From the NCBI GenBank assembly GCA_002280485.1, contig NCED01000005.1, forward strand, positions 58,212-122,211: a stretch of 64,000 nucleotides of DNA, written 5' to 3'. The notes under the pieces were generated by a model. It saw only the letters and a program-made list of their open reading frames with translations, was not told the origin of the DNA and made no database searches. Made by a program: the position numbers and the translations under genes. This document shows positions 42,480 to 52,336 of this stretch, one piece after another. How positions within the stretch are numbered: the stretch's first letter is position 1; each line of letters starts with the position of its first letter. The stretch comes from Caulobacterales bacterium 32-69-10 (GTDB taxonomy: Bacteria; Pseudomonadota; Alphaproteobacteria; Caulobacterales; Caulobacteraceae).

Positions 42480-43874
42480 TCAGGCCGGTATCGTCTTGCC
42501 CGGATTCATGATGCCGTTGGGGTCGAGGGCGCGCTTGATCGCCTGCATCAGCCCTACAGCCGGGCCGTGCTCGGCGGTCATATAATTCAGCTTGTGCATA
42601 CCCACCCCGTGCTCGCCGGTGCAGGTGCCGCCGAGCCGGATGGCCCGGTTCGCGATACCGGCGGTCAGGGCTTCCGCCGCCGCCCGCTCTTTTGGGTCGG
42701 CCGGGTCGAACAGGGCGGTGACGTGGAAGTTGCCGTCCCCAACGTGGCCGACCATGGGGCAGATCAGGCCGCTGGCCTCGGCGTCCGCCCTGGTTTCGCT
42801 GATGCACTGGGCCAGGCGCGAGATCGGCACGCAGGCGTCGGTGACCATGCCCTGGCGGCCGGGCGACAGGGCGAGCGCCGCGAAATAGGCCCCGTGGCGG
42901 GCCTTCCACAGCTGGCTGCGCTCCTCGGGCCGCCGCGCCCAGCGATAGTCCGCGCCGCCGCAGTCGTCGGTGATGGCGCGCATCTGTTCGGCGGTCTCGG
43001 TCACGCCGGCTTCCGAACCGTGGAACTCGAGGAACAGGGTCGGCTTCTCCTCGAAACCCTCCAGCTTGGCGTAGGCGATGCAGGCCCGCATCTGCAGGGC
43101 GTCGATCAGCTCGATCCGCGCCACGGCCAGGCCCATCTGCAGGGCCATGACGGTCGCCGCCACCGCGCCCTCCACATCGTCGAACTGGCACACCGCCGCG
43201 ACGGTGGCCTCGGGGATGCCGAACAGGCGCAGCTGCAGCTCGGTGATGACCCCCAGCGTGCCTTCGGCGCCGATGAAAAGGCGCGTCAGGTCGTAGCCGG
43301 CCGCGGATTTGCGCGCCCGCCCGCCGGTGCGGATGGTCTCGCCCGTGGCGGTGACCACGGTCATGCCCAGGGTCAGCTCGCGCATCGCCCCATAGCGGAC
43401 GGTGGTGGTGCCCGAGGCGCGGGTCGAGGCCATGCCGCCCAGGGTGGCGTTCGCCCCCGGGTCGACGGGGAAGAACAGGCCCTGGTCGCGCAGGTGGCTG
43501 TTGAGCTGCTCGCGGGTGACGCCCGCCTCGACCCGGCAGTCGAGGTCCTCGGCATTGACCTCCAGCACCCGGTCCATCCGCGACATGTCGATGGTGATCC
43601 CGCCCCGTAGAGCCTGGACGTGCCCCTCCAGCGAGGTGCCGACTCCAAACGGGATCACCGGCACGCGGGCGGCGTTGCAGCGCGCCACGACGGCGGCCAC
43701 GTCCTCGGTGGTGCGGGCGAAGACCACGGCGTCCGGCGGGAATGGGTCCTTCAGACCCTCCCCATGGGCATGATGTCCGCGGACGGCGGCGGCGGTCGAA
43801 ATCTGGTCGCCCAGCAGCCCGCGGAGTTCGTCGAGCAGGTCGGCCAGGGCGGTGGGGAAGACGGACGCGTTCAT
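42480..43874 (-). CDS. FAD-linked oxidase (D-lactate dehydrogenase/glycolate oxidase type)
   Basis: 464 residues: FAD-binding PCMH domain with VIPFGVGTSLEGHVQALRGG, VDPGANATLGGMASTRASGT and GYDLTRLFIGAEGTLGVITE, then a C-terminal FAD-oxidase domain with GHVGDGNFH and CTGEHGVGMHK. These match D-lactate dehydrogenases (cytochrome) and D-2-hydroxyglutarate dehydrogenases. It oxidises a D-2-hydroxy acid and feeds electrons to the respiratory chain. The start at 43874 (MNASVFPTAL) excludes an upstream low-similarity extension. Confidence 0.92.
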   Translation of the reverse strand: MNASVFPTALADLLDELRGLLGDQISTAAAVRGHHAHGEGLKDPFPPDAVVFARTTEDVAAVVARCNAARVPVIPFGVGTSLEGHVQALRGGITIDMSRMDRVLEVNAEDLDCRVEAGVTREQLNSHLRDQGLFFPVDPGANATLGGMASTRASGTTTVRYGAMRELTLGMTVVTATGETIRTGGRARKSAAGYDLTRLFIGAEGTLGVITELQLRLFGIPEATVAAVCQFDDVEGAVAATVMALQMGLAVARIELIDALQMRACIAYAKLEGFEEKPTLFLEFHGSEAGVTETAEQMRAITDDCGGADYRWARRPEERSQLWKARHGAYFAALALSPGRQGMVTDACVPISRLAQCISETRADAEASGLICPMVGHVGDGNFHVTALFDPADPKERAAAEALTAGIANRAIRLGGTCTGEHGVGMHKLNYMTAEHGPAVGLMQAIKRALDPNGIMNPGKTIPA

Positions 43875-43935
43875 GGCCTCAGGATCGTCATGGCGTCGGG
43901 TGGGGGGAAGCGGAATCTGCGTGTAAAGCTCAAGC

Positions 43936-45345
43936 GTGGAATCGCCTGTCGACAAACCGAGACGCTTCGCCCCCTTGCCCCTCATCGTGGCGGGCGCCTT
44001 CTTCATGGAGCAGCTCGACGCCACCGTGGTGGTGACGGCCCTGCCGCAGATCGGGGCCAGCTTCGGGGTTACGCCCGAGGGCCTGGGCCTCGTCGTCACC
44101 GCCTATATGGTCAGCCTGGCGGCGGTGATCCCGGCCAGCGGCTGGGTGGCCGACCGGTTCGGCGCCCGCCCGGTCTTCGCCGGCGCCACCGCCCTGTTCG
44201 TCTTCGCTTCGGTCCTGTGCGGCCTGTCGACCGAGCTGTGGATGTTCGTGGCCTCGCGGGTGCTGCAGGGGTTCGCCGCCGCCCTGATGTCGCCCGTGGG
44301 CCGGCTGGTGGTGATCCGCACCACCGCCAAGAAGGACCTGATCCCCGCCATCGCCGCCATCACCTGGCCGGCCCTGATCGCCCCGGTGCTGGGCCCGCCG
44401 CTGGGCGGCCTGATCGCCACCTACGCCTCGTGGCGATGGATCTTCTTCCTCAACGTGCCGATCGGGATCGCCGGCGTGCTCCTGGCCCTGCGCTACACGC
44501 CCAAAGGCGGCGACGCGCCGCCGGCACGCTTCGACACCCTCGGCTTCGTCCTCACCGCGGCGGCCCTCGGCGGGCTGATCTATGGCCTCGACCTCCTGGG
44601 TCAGGTGGGCGAGCCCAAGGCCCTGGCTTTCGGCCTGGTCGTGGCCGCCGTGGCCCTCGGCGGCGCCGCCGTGTGGCACGCCCGCCGCGCCTCAGCGCCG
44701 TTGCTCGATCTGCGGTCGATGCGCTGGCCCAGCTTTCGCCTCACGGTCTCGTCCAGCGGCTTCGTGGCCCGGGTGGCGATCAGCGCCACGCCCTTCCTGC
44801 TGCCCCTGATGTTCCAGCTCGGCTTCGGCTTCGACGCCTTCGAGGCCGGGGTCATGGTGCTGGTCTATATGCTGGGAAACCTCGGGATGAAGACGGTGAC
44901 GACGCCGATCCTGCGCCGGCTCGCCTTCCGGCCCGTCCTGTTCACCGCCAACCTAGTCACCGCCGCCGCCCTGGTCGGGTGCGCCCTGTTCAGCCGCGAC
45001 ACGCCCCAGCCGGTGATCTGGGCCGTGCTGTTCGTCGCCGGTTGCAGCCGCTCGATGACCTTCACGGCCATCAACACCCTGATGTTCGCCGAAGTGACGC
45101 CGCCGGAGCGGCCGGGCGCGACGGCGCTTTTCGCGATGATGCAGCAGTTGTCGTTCAGCCTCGGCGTGGCGCTCGCCGCCCTGGCCCTCAACCTCAGCCT
45201 CGCCCTGTTCAAGGGGCAGGCCCTGGCCCTGTGGGACTTCCGCGTCGCCTTCGTCGTCATGGCGGTCCTGGCCGCGGTGGCCGCCCTGGGCTTCCTGCGC
45301 CTTACCGCCGACGCCGGCGACGAGGTGCGCGGCAAGGGCGGCTGA
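43936..45345 (+). CDS. MFS drug:H+ antiporter, DHA2 (EmrB/QacA) family
   Basis: 469 residues with 12-14 membrane helices and a GTG start. Helix 1 carries FFMEQLDATVVVTALPQIGASFG (motif D1, LDxTVVNVALP-like), helices 2-3 GWVADRFGARPVF (motif A), and helix 5 GPPLGGLI (motif C). This is the EmrB/QacA export family, moving drugs or metabolites with the proton gradient. No emrA-like adaptor is adjacent. Divergent from the oxidase gene. Confidence 0.9.
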   Translation: MESPVDKPRRFAPLPLIVAGAFFMEQLDATVVVTALPQIGASFGVTPEGLGLVVTAYMVSLAAVIPASGWVADRFGARPVFAGATALFVFASVLCGLSTELWMFVASRVLQGFAAALMSPVGRLVVIRTTAKKDLIPAIAAITWPALIAPVLGPPLGGLIATYASWRWIFFLNVPIGIAGVLLALRYTPKGGDAPPARFDTLGFVLTAAALGGLIYGLDLLGQVGEPKALAFGLVVAAVALGGAAVWHARRASAPLLDLRSMRWPSFRLTVSSSGFVARVAISATPFLLPLMFQLGFGFDAFEAGVMVLVYMLGNLGMKTVTTPILRRLAFRPVLFTANLVTAAALVGCALFSRDTPQPVIWAVLFVAGCSRSMTFTAINTLMFAEVTPPERPGATALFAMMQQLSFSLGVALAALALNLSLALFKGQALALWDFRVAFVVMAVLAAVAALGFLRLTADAGDEVRGKGG

Positions 45346-45373
45346 TGTCGCCCCTGAAGGCCGTCGCAGCGCG

Positions 45374-48256
45374 TCACCAGGCCTTGCGGACACCGAAGGC
45401 AATGACGCGGCCGATCGGGTTGGCGTCCTGCAGGTTGTAGCCGCCCGGTGTGTTGGCGAAGGGCGGGTCCTGATCGAACAGATTCTGAGCGTCGGCGAAC
45501 ACCTGGGTGTCGCTCAACCAGCCGCCGGCCTTGATGTCGTAGGACAGGTGGCCGTCGATGGTGGTGTAGGACGCGACACGCTGGCCTCGTGGGCCGGAGA
45601 CGGCGATCGCAGGCGAGATCCGGTTCCAGTAGCCGCCCGTGTGGTTGACGAACAGCGACGCGGCCCAACTTCCCAGGCTCCAGCCGACGGTGGCGCGCCC
45701 CGCCAGGCGGATCGAGCTGAAGGTGGCGTTGATCCCCACCACGTTCAGGCGGCTCAGATAGGGGGTGCCCTCGCCATATTGCTGGGCGAACTTCAGCTTG
45801 TCGCTGACCGCCGCGCCCAGCACCCAGTCGCCGAAGCGGGTCGGGAAGGCGTAGCGCGCGTCGAGGTCGACGCCGCTGGCGTCCAGGTTGGACAGGTTGC
45901 GCTGCTGGAAGCTGTAGATGAAGCTGATGTTGGTCGGCAGGGCCGAGGTCTGGCGTAGGCCCGCCGTCGCCGCCGCGATCTGGGCCGCGCTCGGGTTGAG
46001 GGTCAGGGCGTCATACAGGCCGGGGCTGGCCACGACCTGACTGAAGCTCGGCGCGGCGATCAGGCCCTTATACTTGGCGGCCCAGTAGGTCACGCTGATC
46101 CGGAAGCCGCTGAGGAAGCGTGGCCGCCAGTCGGCGCCGAGAGACCAAGTGTCGCCGGTCTGGGGTTGCAGGGCGCGGTTGCCGCCGTTGAGCTGGATGC
46201 CCTGGGCCGCGTTGGCCCCGCCGATGTTGCACGCGCCCGTGGCGGTGACGGCGCCGCAGCCGGGCAGGGTGTTGGCGCCCGGGAAGCTGCCCGGCAGGGT
46301 CTGCTGGGCCGAGGCGCCGAAATTGGAATCGGTGGTGATCCCGAATAGGTCGTCGCCCCGGCTGGTCAGGGCCGGCGCGGTGAAGGAGGTCCCATAGGCG
46401 CCGCGGAACGACAAGCCGCCGGCGACGCCCCATTCGGCCGCCACCTTGGGATTGGTCGTGCCCCCGACGTCGTCATAGTGGTCGTAGCGGACGGCCGCGC
46501 TGAGGTTCAGCCTCTGCACGCCGGGGATGGCGTTGTCCGGGCCGATCAGCGGGATCAGGGTCTCGGCGAACAGGGCGTAGACCTTGCGGCTGAAGTCGAG
46601 GTCCGTGGTGACGGCGTTCCGGGTGATCGGGCCGCCGTTGGCGGTCGCCACCATGTGCTGGCGCATGGTGTAGCGCAGGCCCTCGGCGCCGGCGGAGATT
46701 TGCACCGGCCCGCCGGGCAGGGTGAAGGCCGGGCCGCCGACCACCAGCTTGGCGTTCTGAAACCGCTGGCGGGCGTTCAGGAAATTGTTGTCGAGCAGGC
46801 CGGCGAGGGAAGCCGGCGAGGTGCGGTTCGATCCGGCCGGGTTCCACACGTCGATGGCGTTAGCGGCCGTCAGGGGCAGGTTGACGACGAAGGCGTCCGG
46901 CCCGGTGCGGGCCGGGAAGGTCGGGGTGGTCGTACTGCCGGCGACATTGGTCGTGCCGTTCAGCCCCAGGATCAGGCAACTGGCGCACAGGACGCCGTAG
47001 TTGTTGGACTTGCTCCTGTCCTCGCCGAGTACGCCGCTGAGTTCGGCCGTCCAGGCGCCGCCGAGATCGTACTCGGCGCGGAGGGTTCCGAAGGCGGTCT
47101 TGGCGCCGGCGAGGTTCAGGGCGTTCGGGAAGAGCTCGTCGGCGGCGAAGTTGACCCGCTCGACCGACGTTCCCGGCGGCCCCTGAAAGAAGGGATTGAT
47201 CTGGCCAGCTCGCGCCGGATCGGTCGTGCCGGGGCCGAAGACCACGACGTTGCCGACGGCGCCGACCGCGATCTCCTGGCGGTTCTTGCGCTGGGCATAG
47301 GCCAGGTCCGCCGAAACGGTCAGCCGGTCGCCAACCTTCTGCTCGATGCGCGCGAAGACGTTGTGACGCTTCTCCTCGGGCAGGGTGTCGATGTCGTAGC
47401 TGTAGTTGCACGAGGGGTTTGCGGCGGACACGCCCGTGCCGGTGTAGGGCGCCAGGAACAGGGTGGACCCGCCCGCGCCGCCGGGCTGCACCGCCGCTGG
47501 ACCGCAGCCGAAGTTGTTGTAGTTGGAGCCGCCCCGGGCGCGCAGGTCGGTCTGGTAGAAGTCCCTGTCCTCGCTCACCAGGTTGGAGCGGTAGGAATAG
47601 CCGTAGGCCAGCATGGCCGAGCCGCGGTCCCAGACCTTGCCGGCGACCATGTTGACGGCGGCGTTGCGATATTCGTCGCCGAAGCCGGCTTGGCCGGAGA
47701 CCTCGGCGCCGTCGAAGCGGCGGCGGGTGATGAAGTTCAGTACGCCGGCCACGGCGTCCGAGCCATAGATCGCGGAGGCGCCGTCCGGCAGCACCTCGAC
47801 GCGCTCCAGGGCGGCGGGGGCTATGATGTTCGGATCGGCGAGGGTGCGGGTGACGCCGCTGAGCGGCAGGCGATGGCCGTCGACCAGGACCAGGGTCCCG
47901 TTCGAGGCCGAGGCGCCCAGGCTGTGGATGGTCGGCGCATTGGTGCCGGAAGGGTCGGCCGAGCCGAACGAGCCTTGGCCGTAGTTGTTGAATCCGGTGA
48001 TTTGCGGCACGCGGGTCAGCAGTTGCTGCACGGTTTGCGCGCCGCTGCTGCGGATCTGCGCCCGGTCCAGGACGATGACATTGGCGCCGACGGGAGCCAC
48101 GCCGCGGATGCTGGTGCCGGTCACCACGATCTGATCGAGGTCGGCGTCGGCGGCCATCGCGGGATGGGCGGCGGCCAGGGCGCCGCTGGCGAGCGCGGTG
48201 GCCCCGATCAGCCGCCAGGCGAGGTCGGCCCGCCGGTGTGAGGTTTGGCCCCTCAT
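45374..48256 (-). CDS. TonB-dependent outer-membrane receptor, large
   Basis: 960 residues: signal peptide (IGATALASGALAAAHPAMA), then DLDQIVVTGTSIRGVAPVGANV (plug start, typical Caulobacteraceae form), TLVLVDGHRLPLSG, ALERVEVLPDGASAIYGSDAVAGVLNFITRRRFDG and a long barrel ending GRVIAFGVRKAW. The ATG at 48256 follows AAGGA by about 10 bases; an upstream extension is unlikely. The ligand is unknown; related receptors import plant-derived carbohydrates or iron complexes. No plug-side TonB box is clear. Confidence 0.93.
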   Translation of the reverse strand: MRGQTSHRRADLAWRLIGATALASGALAAAHPAMAADADLDQIVVTGTSIRGVAPVGANVIVLDRAQIRSSGAQTVQQLLTRVPQITGFNNYGQGSFGSADPSGTNAPTIHSLGASASNGTLVLVDGHRLPLSGVTRTLADPNIIAPAALERVEVLPDGASAIYGSDAVAGVLNFITRRRFDGAEVSGQAGFGDEYRNAAVNMVAGKVWDRGSAMLAYGYSYRSNLVSEDRDFYQTDLRARGGSNYNNFGCGPAAVQPGGAGGSTLFLAPYTGTGVSAANPSCNYSYDIDTLPEEKRHNVFARIEQKVGDRLTVSADLAYAQRKNRQEIAVGAVGNVVVFGPGTTDPARAGQINPFFQGPPGTSVERVNFAADELFPNALNLAGAKTAFGTLRAEYDLGGAWTAELSGVLGEDRSKSNNYGVLCASCLILGLNGTTNVAGSTTTPTFPARTGPDAFVVNLPLTAANAIDVWNPAGSNRTSPASLAGLLDNNFLNARQRFQNAKLVVGGPAFTLPGGPVQISAGAEGLRYTMRQHMVATANGGPITRNAVTTDLDFSRKVYALFAETLIPLIGPDNAIPGVQRLNLSAAVRYDHYDDVGGTTNPKVAAEWGVAGGLSFRGAYGTSFTAPALTSRGDDLFGITTDSNFGASAQQTLPGSFPGANTLPGCGAVTATGACNIGGANAAQGIQLNGGNRALQPQTGDTWSLGADWRPRFLSGFRISVTYWAAKYKGLIAAPSFSQVVASPGLYDALTLNPSAAQIAAATAGLRQTSALPTNISFIYSFQQRNLSNLDASGVDLDARYAFPTRFGDWVLGAAVSDKLKFAQQYGEGTPYLSRLNVVGINATFSSIRLAGRATVGWSLGSWAASLFVNHTGGYWNRISPAIAVSGPRGQRVASYTTIDGHLSYDIKAGGWLSDTQVFADAQNLFDQDPPFANTPGGYNLQDANPIGRVIAFGVRKAW

Positions 48257-48486
48257 TCTCAAAAATCCTTCGCGACAGGCGCTCAGCGTGCGCCCAAAGG
48301 CCATTCGCCCGGTGATCTGCGGGTTCGGACCGTCCGTCACGGTAAATACAAATGCTAAACCGGCTATTGAGATCGCCGAACGCGTCCGAGGAAACATTCC
48401 TGACGATGAACGGTTTTGACCGGCCGTCGGAGCCGGGCCGCGAGCGCTTGTCAGGAATCTGAGCGACGGGCTCGGACGAGCGGGTT

Positions 48487-49671
48487 CTAACCCTCGCCGC
48501 GCCCCGCTTCGGCTTCGGCGCGCTCCGCCTCCGCCCGCGCCGCCTCGCCCCGGGCCCGCGCTGCGGCGGTGCGGGTGGCGACCCGGTCGAGAAGGGAGAC
48601 CAACTCCTCCAGGTCTTCGCGCGGCATGCCCTGGGTGATGAAGACGATGCGGGTGCGGTGGTCGTCGTCGGGCCAGCGGTCCAGCCAGGTCAGGTTGTGC
48701 AGCAGATGCTGCGCGCCCTGGAGCACCGCTGGTCGGCCCGGCTCCTCGATGACGTTCACCAGGCCCTTCACCCGCAACAGGTTGGGGCCGAGGTTCTTCT
48801 CCAGCGCCGCCAGCAGCAGTTGCAGCGCCTCGCGCGACGAAGGCTCGTCGCGGGTCAGGCAGAACGAGGCGATGGAGTCGTCGTGGCTGTGCCGCTCGTG
48901 GTTGTGGTCGTGATGATCGTGGCCGCAGTGCTCGTCGTGCACATGGCCAGTGTCGTGCGGCTCGTAAGCTTCGGCGTTCAGCCAGGACCGCGCCGCCTCG
49001 CCACCGCGGGCGGGATCGAATCCGGGACGGCGCAGCAGCCCGATGGCGTCGACCGACGGATCGTCGGCGCGCAGGATCACCGCCGCCGGGTTAAGCTGGC
49101 GCAGGCGCGCGGTCACCTCGGCGAACCGCACCTCGGCCGCCTCAGGCTCCATCATGTCGAGCTTGGTGACCAGGATGTGGTCGGCCAGGGCTGCCTGGCG
49201 CACCGACTCCATGTGATGGTCCAGGGTGCCCGGTCCGTTGACCGCGTCGAAGGTCGCGATCACCGAACCCACCCGGTACAGGCCTTCCATCGTCGGCTCG
49301 GACAGAAAGGCCTGCAGCACGGGCTGGGGATCCGCCAGGCCCGAGGTCTCGATCACCACGTGGTCGAAGGTCGGGATCTCGTTGTGTTCGCGGGCGTGGT
49401 AGAGGCGGTTCAGAGTGCCGACCAGGTCGCCGAAGACGGTGCAGCACAGGCAGCCGTTATCCAGCACCACGATGGTGTCGTCGCTCTTGGTGGCGAGCAG
49501 GTGGTCGAGCCCGACCTCGCCGAACTCGTTGATAATCACCGCCGTGCGCGCCATGTCCGGGTGCTTCAGCGCCCGGTTCAGCAGGGTGGTCTTGCCGCTG
49601 CCGAGGAAGCCGGTCAGCAGGGTGACCGGGGTGCGGACCTCCGGACGATCCTCGATGCGGTCCTCTGACAC
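48487..49671 (-). CDS. COG0523/CobW-family GTP-dependent metallochaperone
   Basis: 394 residues: Walker [16 protein letters not shown], metal-binding CxCC in [43 protein letters not shown], and a His-rich loop ([19 protein letters not shown], about residues 240-265). C-terminal CobW domain is present, followed by a highly charged tail ([20 protein letters not shown]). It delivers zinc or another metal to target enzymes, coupled to GTP hydrolysis. Start at GTG 49671 with GGAG upstream. Confidence 0.92.
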   Translation of the reverse strand: MSEDRIEDRPEVRTPVTLLTGFLGSGKTTLLNRALKHPDMARTAVIINEFGEVGLDHLLATKSDDTIVVLDNGCLCCTVFGDLVGTLNRLYHAREHNEIPTFDHVVIETSGLADPQPVLQAFLSEPTMEGLYRVGSVIATFDAVNGPGTLDHHMESVRQAALADHILVTKLDMMEPEAAEVRFAEVTARLRQLNPAAVILRADDPSVDAIGLLRRPGFDPARGGEAARSWLNAEAYEPHDTGHVHDEHCGHDHHDHNHERHSHDDSIASFCLTRDEPSSREALQLLLAALEKNLGPNLLRVKGLVNVIEEPGRPAVLQGAQHLLHNLTWLDRWPDDDHRTRIVFITQGMPREDLEELVSLLDRVATRTAAARARGEAARAEAERAEAEAGRGEG

Positions 49672-49685
49672 GGCCGGCTCCAACT

Positions 49686-50792
49686 CTACTTCTGGCGGTT
49701 CGGGAACATCTGGGGACGCATCGAAGGATGTCCAACCCGGTACTTGGGCGGATATTCGGTCTCGACGCCCAGGGCCTCGGCGGCGTGCCAGGCCCAGCGG
49801 GGGTCGTAGACCGCTCCCCTGGCGAGGGCGACCATGTCGGCTTGGCCGGACGCGACGATCTCCTCGGCCTGGTGCGGGTCGCTGATCAGGCCCACCGACA
49901 TGGTGGCGATGCCGGCCTCTTGACGGATTTTAGCGCCGAACGGGACCTGATAGCCGGGGGCCAGCGGGATCTGCTGGCGAGGGTCGAGGCCGCCGGTGGT
50001 GGCGTCGATCCAGTCGCAGCCGATCTTCTTCAGTTCCCTGGCGAAGACCACGGCCTCTTCAGGGGTGAAGCCGCCCTCGACCCAGTCTGTGGCCGAGACG
50101 CGAACGCCCATGGGCTTATCCTGCGGCCACGCGTCCCGCATCGCCTTGAAGCACTCCAGCGGGAAGCGCATGCGGTTCTCGAGGCTGCCGCCATATTCGT
50201 CCGTGCGCTGATTGGACAGGGGCGACAGGAACTGGTGGACCAGATAGCCGTGGGCGCCGTGCATCTCGATGGCGTCGAAGCCGGCGCGGTCGGCGCGCTT
50301 CACCGAGGCCACATGGTCGGCGAGGCACTGCTTGATGTCGTCGAGGGTCATGGCCCGGGGCGTTGGCCAGCCTTCGCCGAACGGAATGGCCGACGGGGCT
50401 ATGGTCTCCCAGGCGCCTTCCTCAGCGGTCAGCGGCTTGCCGCCCAGGGCCGGCGGGTTGGTCGAGGCCTTGCGGCCGGCGTGGGCGATCTGGACGGCCA
50501 TCTTGGCCACGCCGTAGGTCTTGCAGAAGTCGACGACACGCTTGATCGCCGCCTCGTTCTCGTCGTTGCACAAGGTGGCGCACTTGGGGCTGATGCGGCC
50601 CACCATGCTGACGTTGGTCATCTCGGCGATGATCAGCCCGGCCGCGCCCATGGCGAAGCCGCCGAGGTGCATCAGGTGCCAGTCGTTGGCCGAGCCGTCG
50701 TTGGACGCGTACTGACACATCGGCGAGACCACGACCCGGTTGTTCAGGGTCAGGCCGCGCAGGGAGATCGGCGAGAAGAGGGCGCTTGTCAC
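49686..50792 (-). CDS. NADH:flavin oxidoreductase (old yellow enzyme, YqjM/XenA type)
   Basis: 368 residues, FMN TIM barrel with GTG start: [20 protein letters not shown] (with the active-site Cys of the YqjM class), [57 protein letters not shown]. It reduces activated alkenes and nitro compounds with NAD(P)H. Fits detoxification of quinones or nitro compounds. Complete. Confidence 0.93.
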   Translation of the reverse strand: MTSALFSPISLRGLTLNNRVVVSPMCQYASNDGSANDWHLMHLGGFAMGAAGLIIAEMTNVSMVGRISPKCATLCNDENEAAIKRVVDFCKTYGVAKMAVQIAHAGRKASTNPPALGGKPLTAEEGAWETIAPSAIPFGEGWPTPRAMTLDDIKQCLADHVASVKRADRAGFDAIEMHGAHGYLVHQFLSPLSNQRTDEYGGSLENRMRFPLECFKAMRDAWPQDKPMGVRVSATDWVEGGFTPEEAVVFARELKKIGCDWIDATTGGLDPRQQIPLAPGYQVPFGAKIRQEAGIATMSVGLISDPHQAEEIVASGQADMVALARGAVYDPRWAWHAAEALGVETEYPPKYRVGHPSMRPQMFPNRQK

Positions 50793-50912
50793 GGGGGCAG
50801 GTTCCACATCGCGAGGGGCTGAAATCGGCAAACCGGCGCATTCGCCTTGGATTGTCGAAATTCTTGCCCCTTCTACAGGGTGGTCACCCCAGCGGCAAGC
50901 GCCGCCATCCTA

Positions 50913-51791
50913 TCACGCCATGCCGGCGGCGCGCGCCTGCTCCAGGCCCAGGATCGCCCAGTCCTTCTCGGCGTCGCCATGAGCCATGGCGCCTGTGAGG
51001 CGATCCTTGATCAGGCTGAGGGTCGGCATCGGCACATTGCCGATGGCGGCCGCCGCGCCGGCCAGGTTCATGTCCTTCAGGGCCAGGGTGGCTGTGAAGC
51101 CGACCTGGTCGTAGGCCTTCTCCGAGATCAGCTTGGCGTAGGCGATATAGGCCGGGCAGGCGAACAGGCCGTCGGTGATCACGTCGTGGAACACCTGCGG
51201 CTTGGCTCCGGTCTTCTCGACCAGCGAGAACGCCTCGCCCATCGCCTGGATGGCGGCGGCGATCAGGAAGTTGTTGGCGACCTTGACGGCGCAGGCGACG
51301 CCCACGTCCTCGCCGGCCATGTAGGTCTTGCGGCCGATGGCGTCGAACAGCGGCTGGACCTTGGCGACGGCGCCTTCGGGGCCGGAGGCGATGATGCCGA
51401 GGCGCCCGGCGGCGACGGCCTCGGGCCGGCCCAGCACGGGGGCGCAGACCAGCTGGCTGCCGCTCGCGGCGTGCTCTTCGGCCAGGGCGCGGATCACGCC
51501 GACGCCGTGGGTGCCCATGGCGATGTGGATGGCGCCGGCCTTCATGGCGGCGATCAGGCCGTCATCCTGAGCGACGGTCTCCAGCACCGCGTCGTTGGCC
51601 AGCATGGTGATCACAACATCGACGTCCCGCGCCGCATCGGCGGCCGAGCCGGCGCTGCCCGCGCCCGCGGAGACCAGCTCGGCGATCTTGTCCGGGGTGC
51701 GGTTGTAGAGGACGAGCTCATGACCGGCGTCCAGCAGGCGACGGGCCATCTCCTGTCCCATGCGTCCAAGTCCGATGAAGCCGACTTTCAT
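50913..51791 (-). CDS. NAD(P)-dependent oxidoreductase, 3-hydroxyisobutyrate dehydrogenase family
   Basis: 292 residues: Rossmann motif VGFIGLGRMGQEMARRLLDAGH at the N-terminus, then SQLVCAPVLGRPEAVAAGRLG and the catalytic Lys region CAVKVANNFLIAAAIQAMGEAF. Beta-hydroxyacid dehydrogenase family, which includes tartronate semialdehyde and succinic semialdehyde reductases; the substrate cannot be set. GGAGG lies 5 bases before the ATG. A terminator separates it from the upstream DoxX gene. Confidence 0.92.
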   Translation of the reverse strand: MKVGFIGLGRMGQEMARRLLDAGHELVLYNRTPDKIAELVSAGAGSAGSAADAARDVDVVITMLANDAVLETVAQDDGLIAAMKAGAIHIAMGTHGVGVIRALAEEHAASGSQLVCAPVLGRPEAVAAGRLGIIASGPEGAVAKVQPLFDAIGRKTYMAGEDVGVACAVKVANNFLIAAAIQAMGEAFSLVEKTGAKPQVFHDVITDGLFACPAYIAYAKLISEKAYDQVGFTATLALKDMNLAGAAAAIGNVPMPTLSLIKDRLTGAMAHGDAEKDWAILGLEQARAAGMA

Positions 51792-51806
51792 GGTGTCCTC
51801 CGAAAA

Positions 51807-51838
51807 CGAAAAAGGGGCGGCCCGACCTGGGCCGCCCC
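51807..51838 (-). terminator. Intrinsic terminator of the DoxX gene
   Basis: On the minus strand GGGGCGGCCC-AGGTC-GGGCCGCCCC forms a perfect 10-bp GC stem followed by TTTTTCGTTTT, a strong Rho-independent terminator. It separates DoxX transcription from the dehydrogenase gene downstream. Confidence 0.88.
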
Positions 51839-51857
51839 GAGACGGATGTCTAGTCCC

Positions 51858-52229
51858 CTAGGTCGGATTCAGGGCCACGATGACGGCGCAGAGGCCCCAG
51901 AAGATCGGATATTCGCTGCCGCCGATGTTCCACAGCCACTTGCCCTTGCACATCTTGTGGTTCGCGGCCGCGGCCACGAACATGAAGACGGCGAGCAGGG
52001 CGGCGAAGACCTGGGTGAAGGCGCCGAGGATCAGGGCCGCGGCCGCCACGATCTCGAACACCATGGCGACCATGACGAAGACGGGGGCCGGGCGAAAGCC
52101 GACGGTGTCAAAGAAGCCGGTGACCGGGCCCTTATGCTTCACCTTGCCGATGACGTGCGGGATCAAAAAGACGGCGATCAACAGGCGAAGCAGCACAAAG
52201 CCGTTCGACAAATCGAAGTTCAAAGACAT
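51858..52229 (-). CDS. DoxX-family membrane protein
   Basis: 123 residues, four transmembrane helices (VLLRLLIAVFLIPHVIGKVKH, VFVMVAMVFEIVAAAALILGAF, VFAALLAVFMFVAAAANHKM, SEYPIFWGLCAVIVAL). The overall DoxX layout includes the conserved HKM-CKGKWLWN loop, a variant seen in proteobacterial DoxX members. Probable redox-linked membrane protein; function not known. It is followed by a strong terminator. Confidence 0.85.
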   Translation of the reverse strand: MSLNFDLSNGFVLLRLLIAVFLIPHVIGKVKHKGPVTGFFDTVGFRPAPVFVMVAMVFEIVAAAALILGAFTQVFAALLAVFMFVAAAANHKMCKGKWLWNIGGSEYPIFWGLCAVIVALNPT

Positions 52230-52336
52230 GCAGCTCCCCCTTGGGCGGCGGTTGTGGTCTGGCGCCGCTCCCTAAGGATATCTATGCATCTGGCGATTTG
52301 TGTCCGCAACGCGGGATTGCTCTGGAGGGGGCAGGC

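Noticed and set aside
46478..48241. Plus-strand open frame of 587 codons
   Set aside because: Antisense to the large TonB receptor; Val/Gly/Ala/Arg-biased shadow.
48257..48486. Fur box or riboswitch upstream of the large TonB receptor
   Set aside because: No recognisable Fur-type palindrome or conserved riboswitch core was found in the leader.
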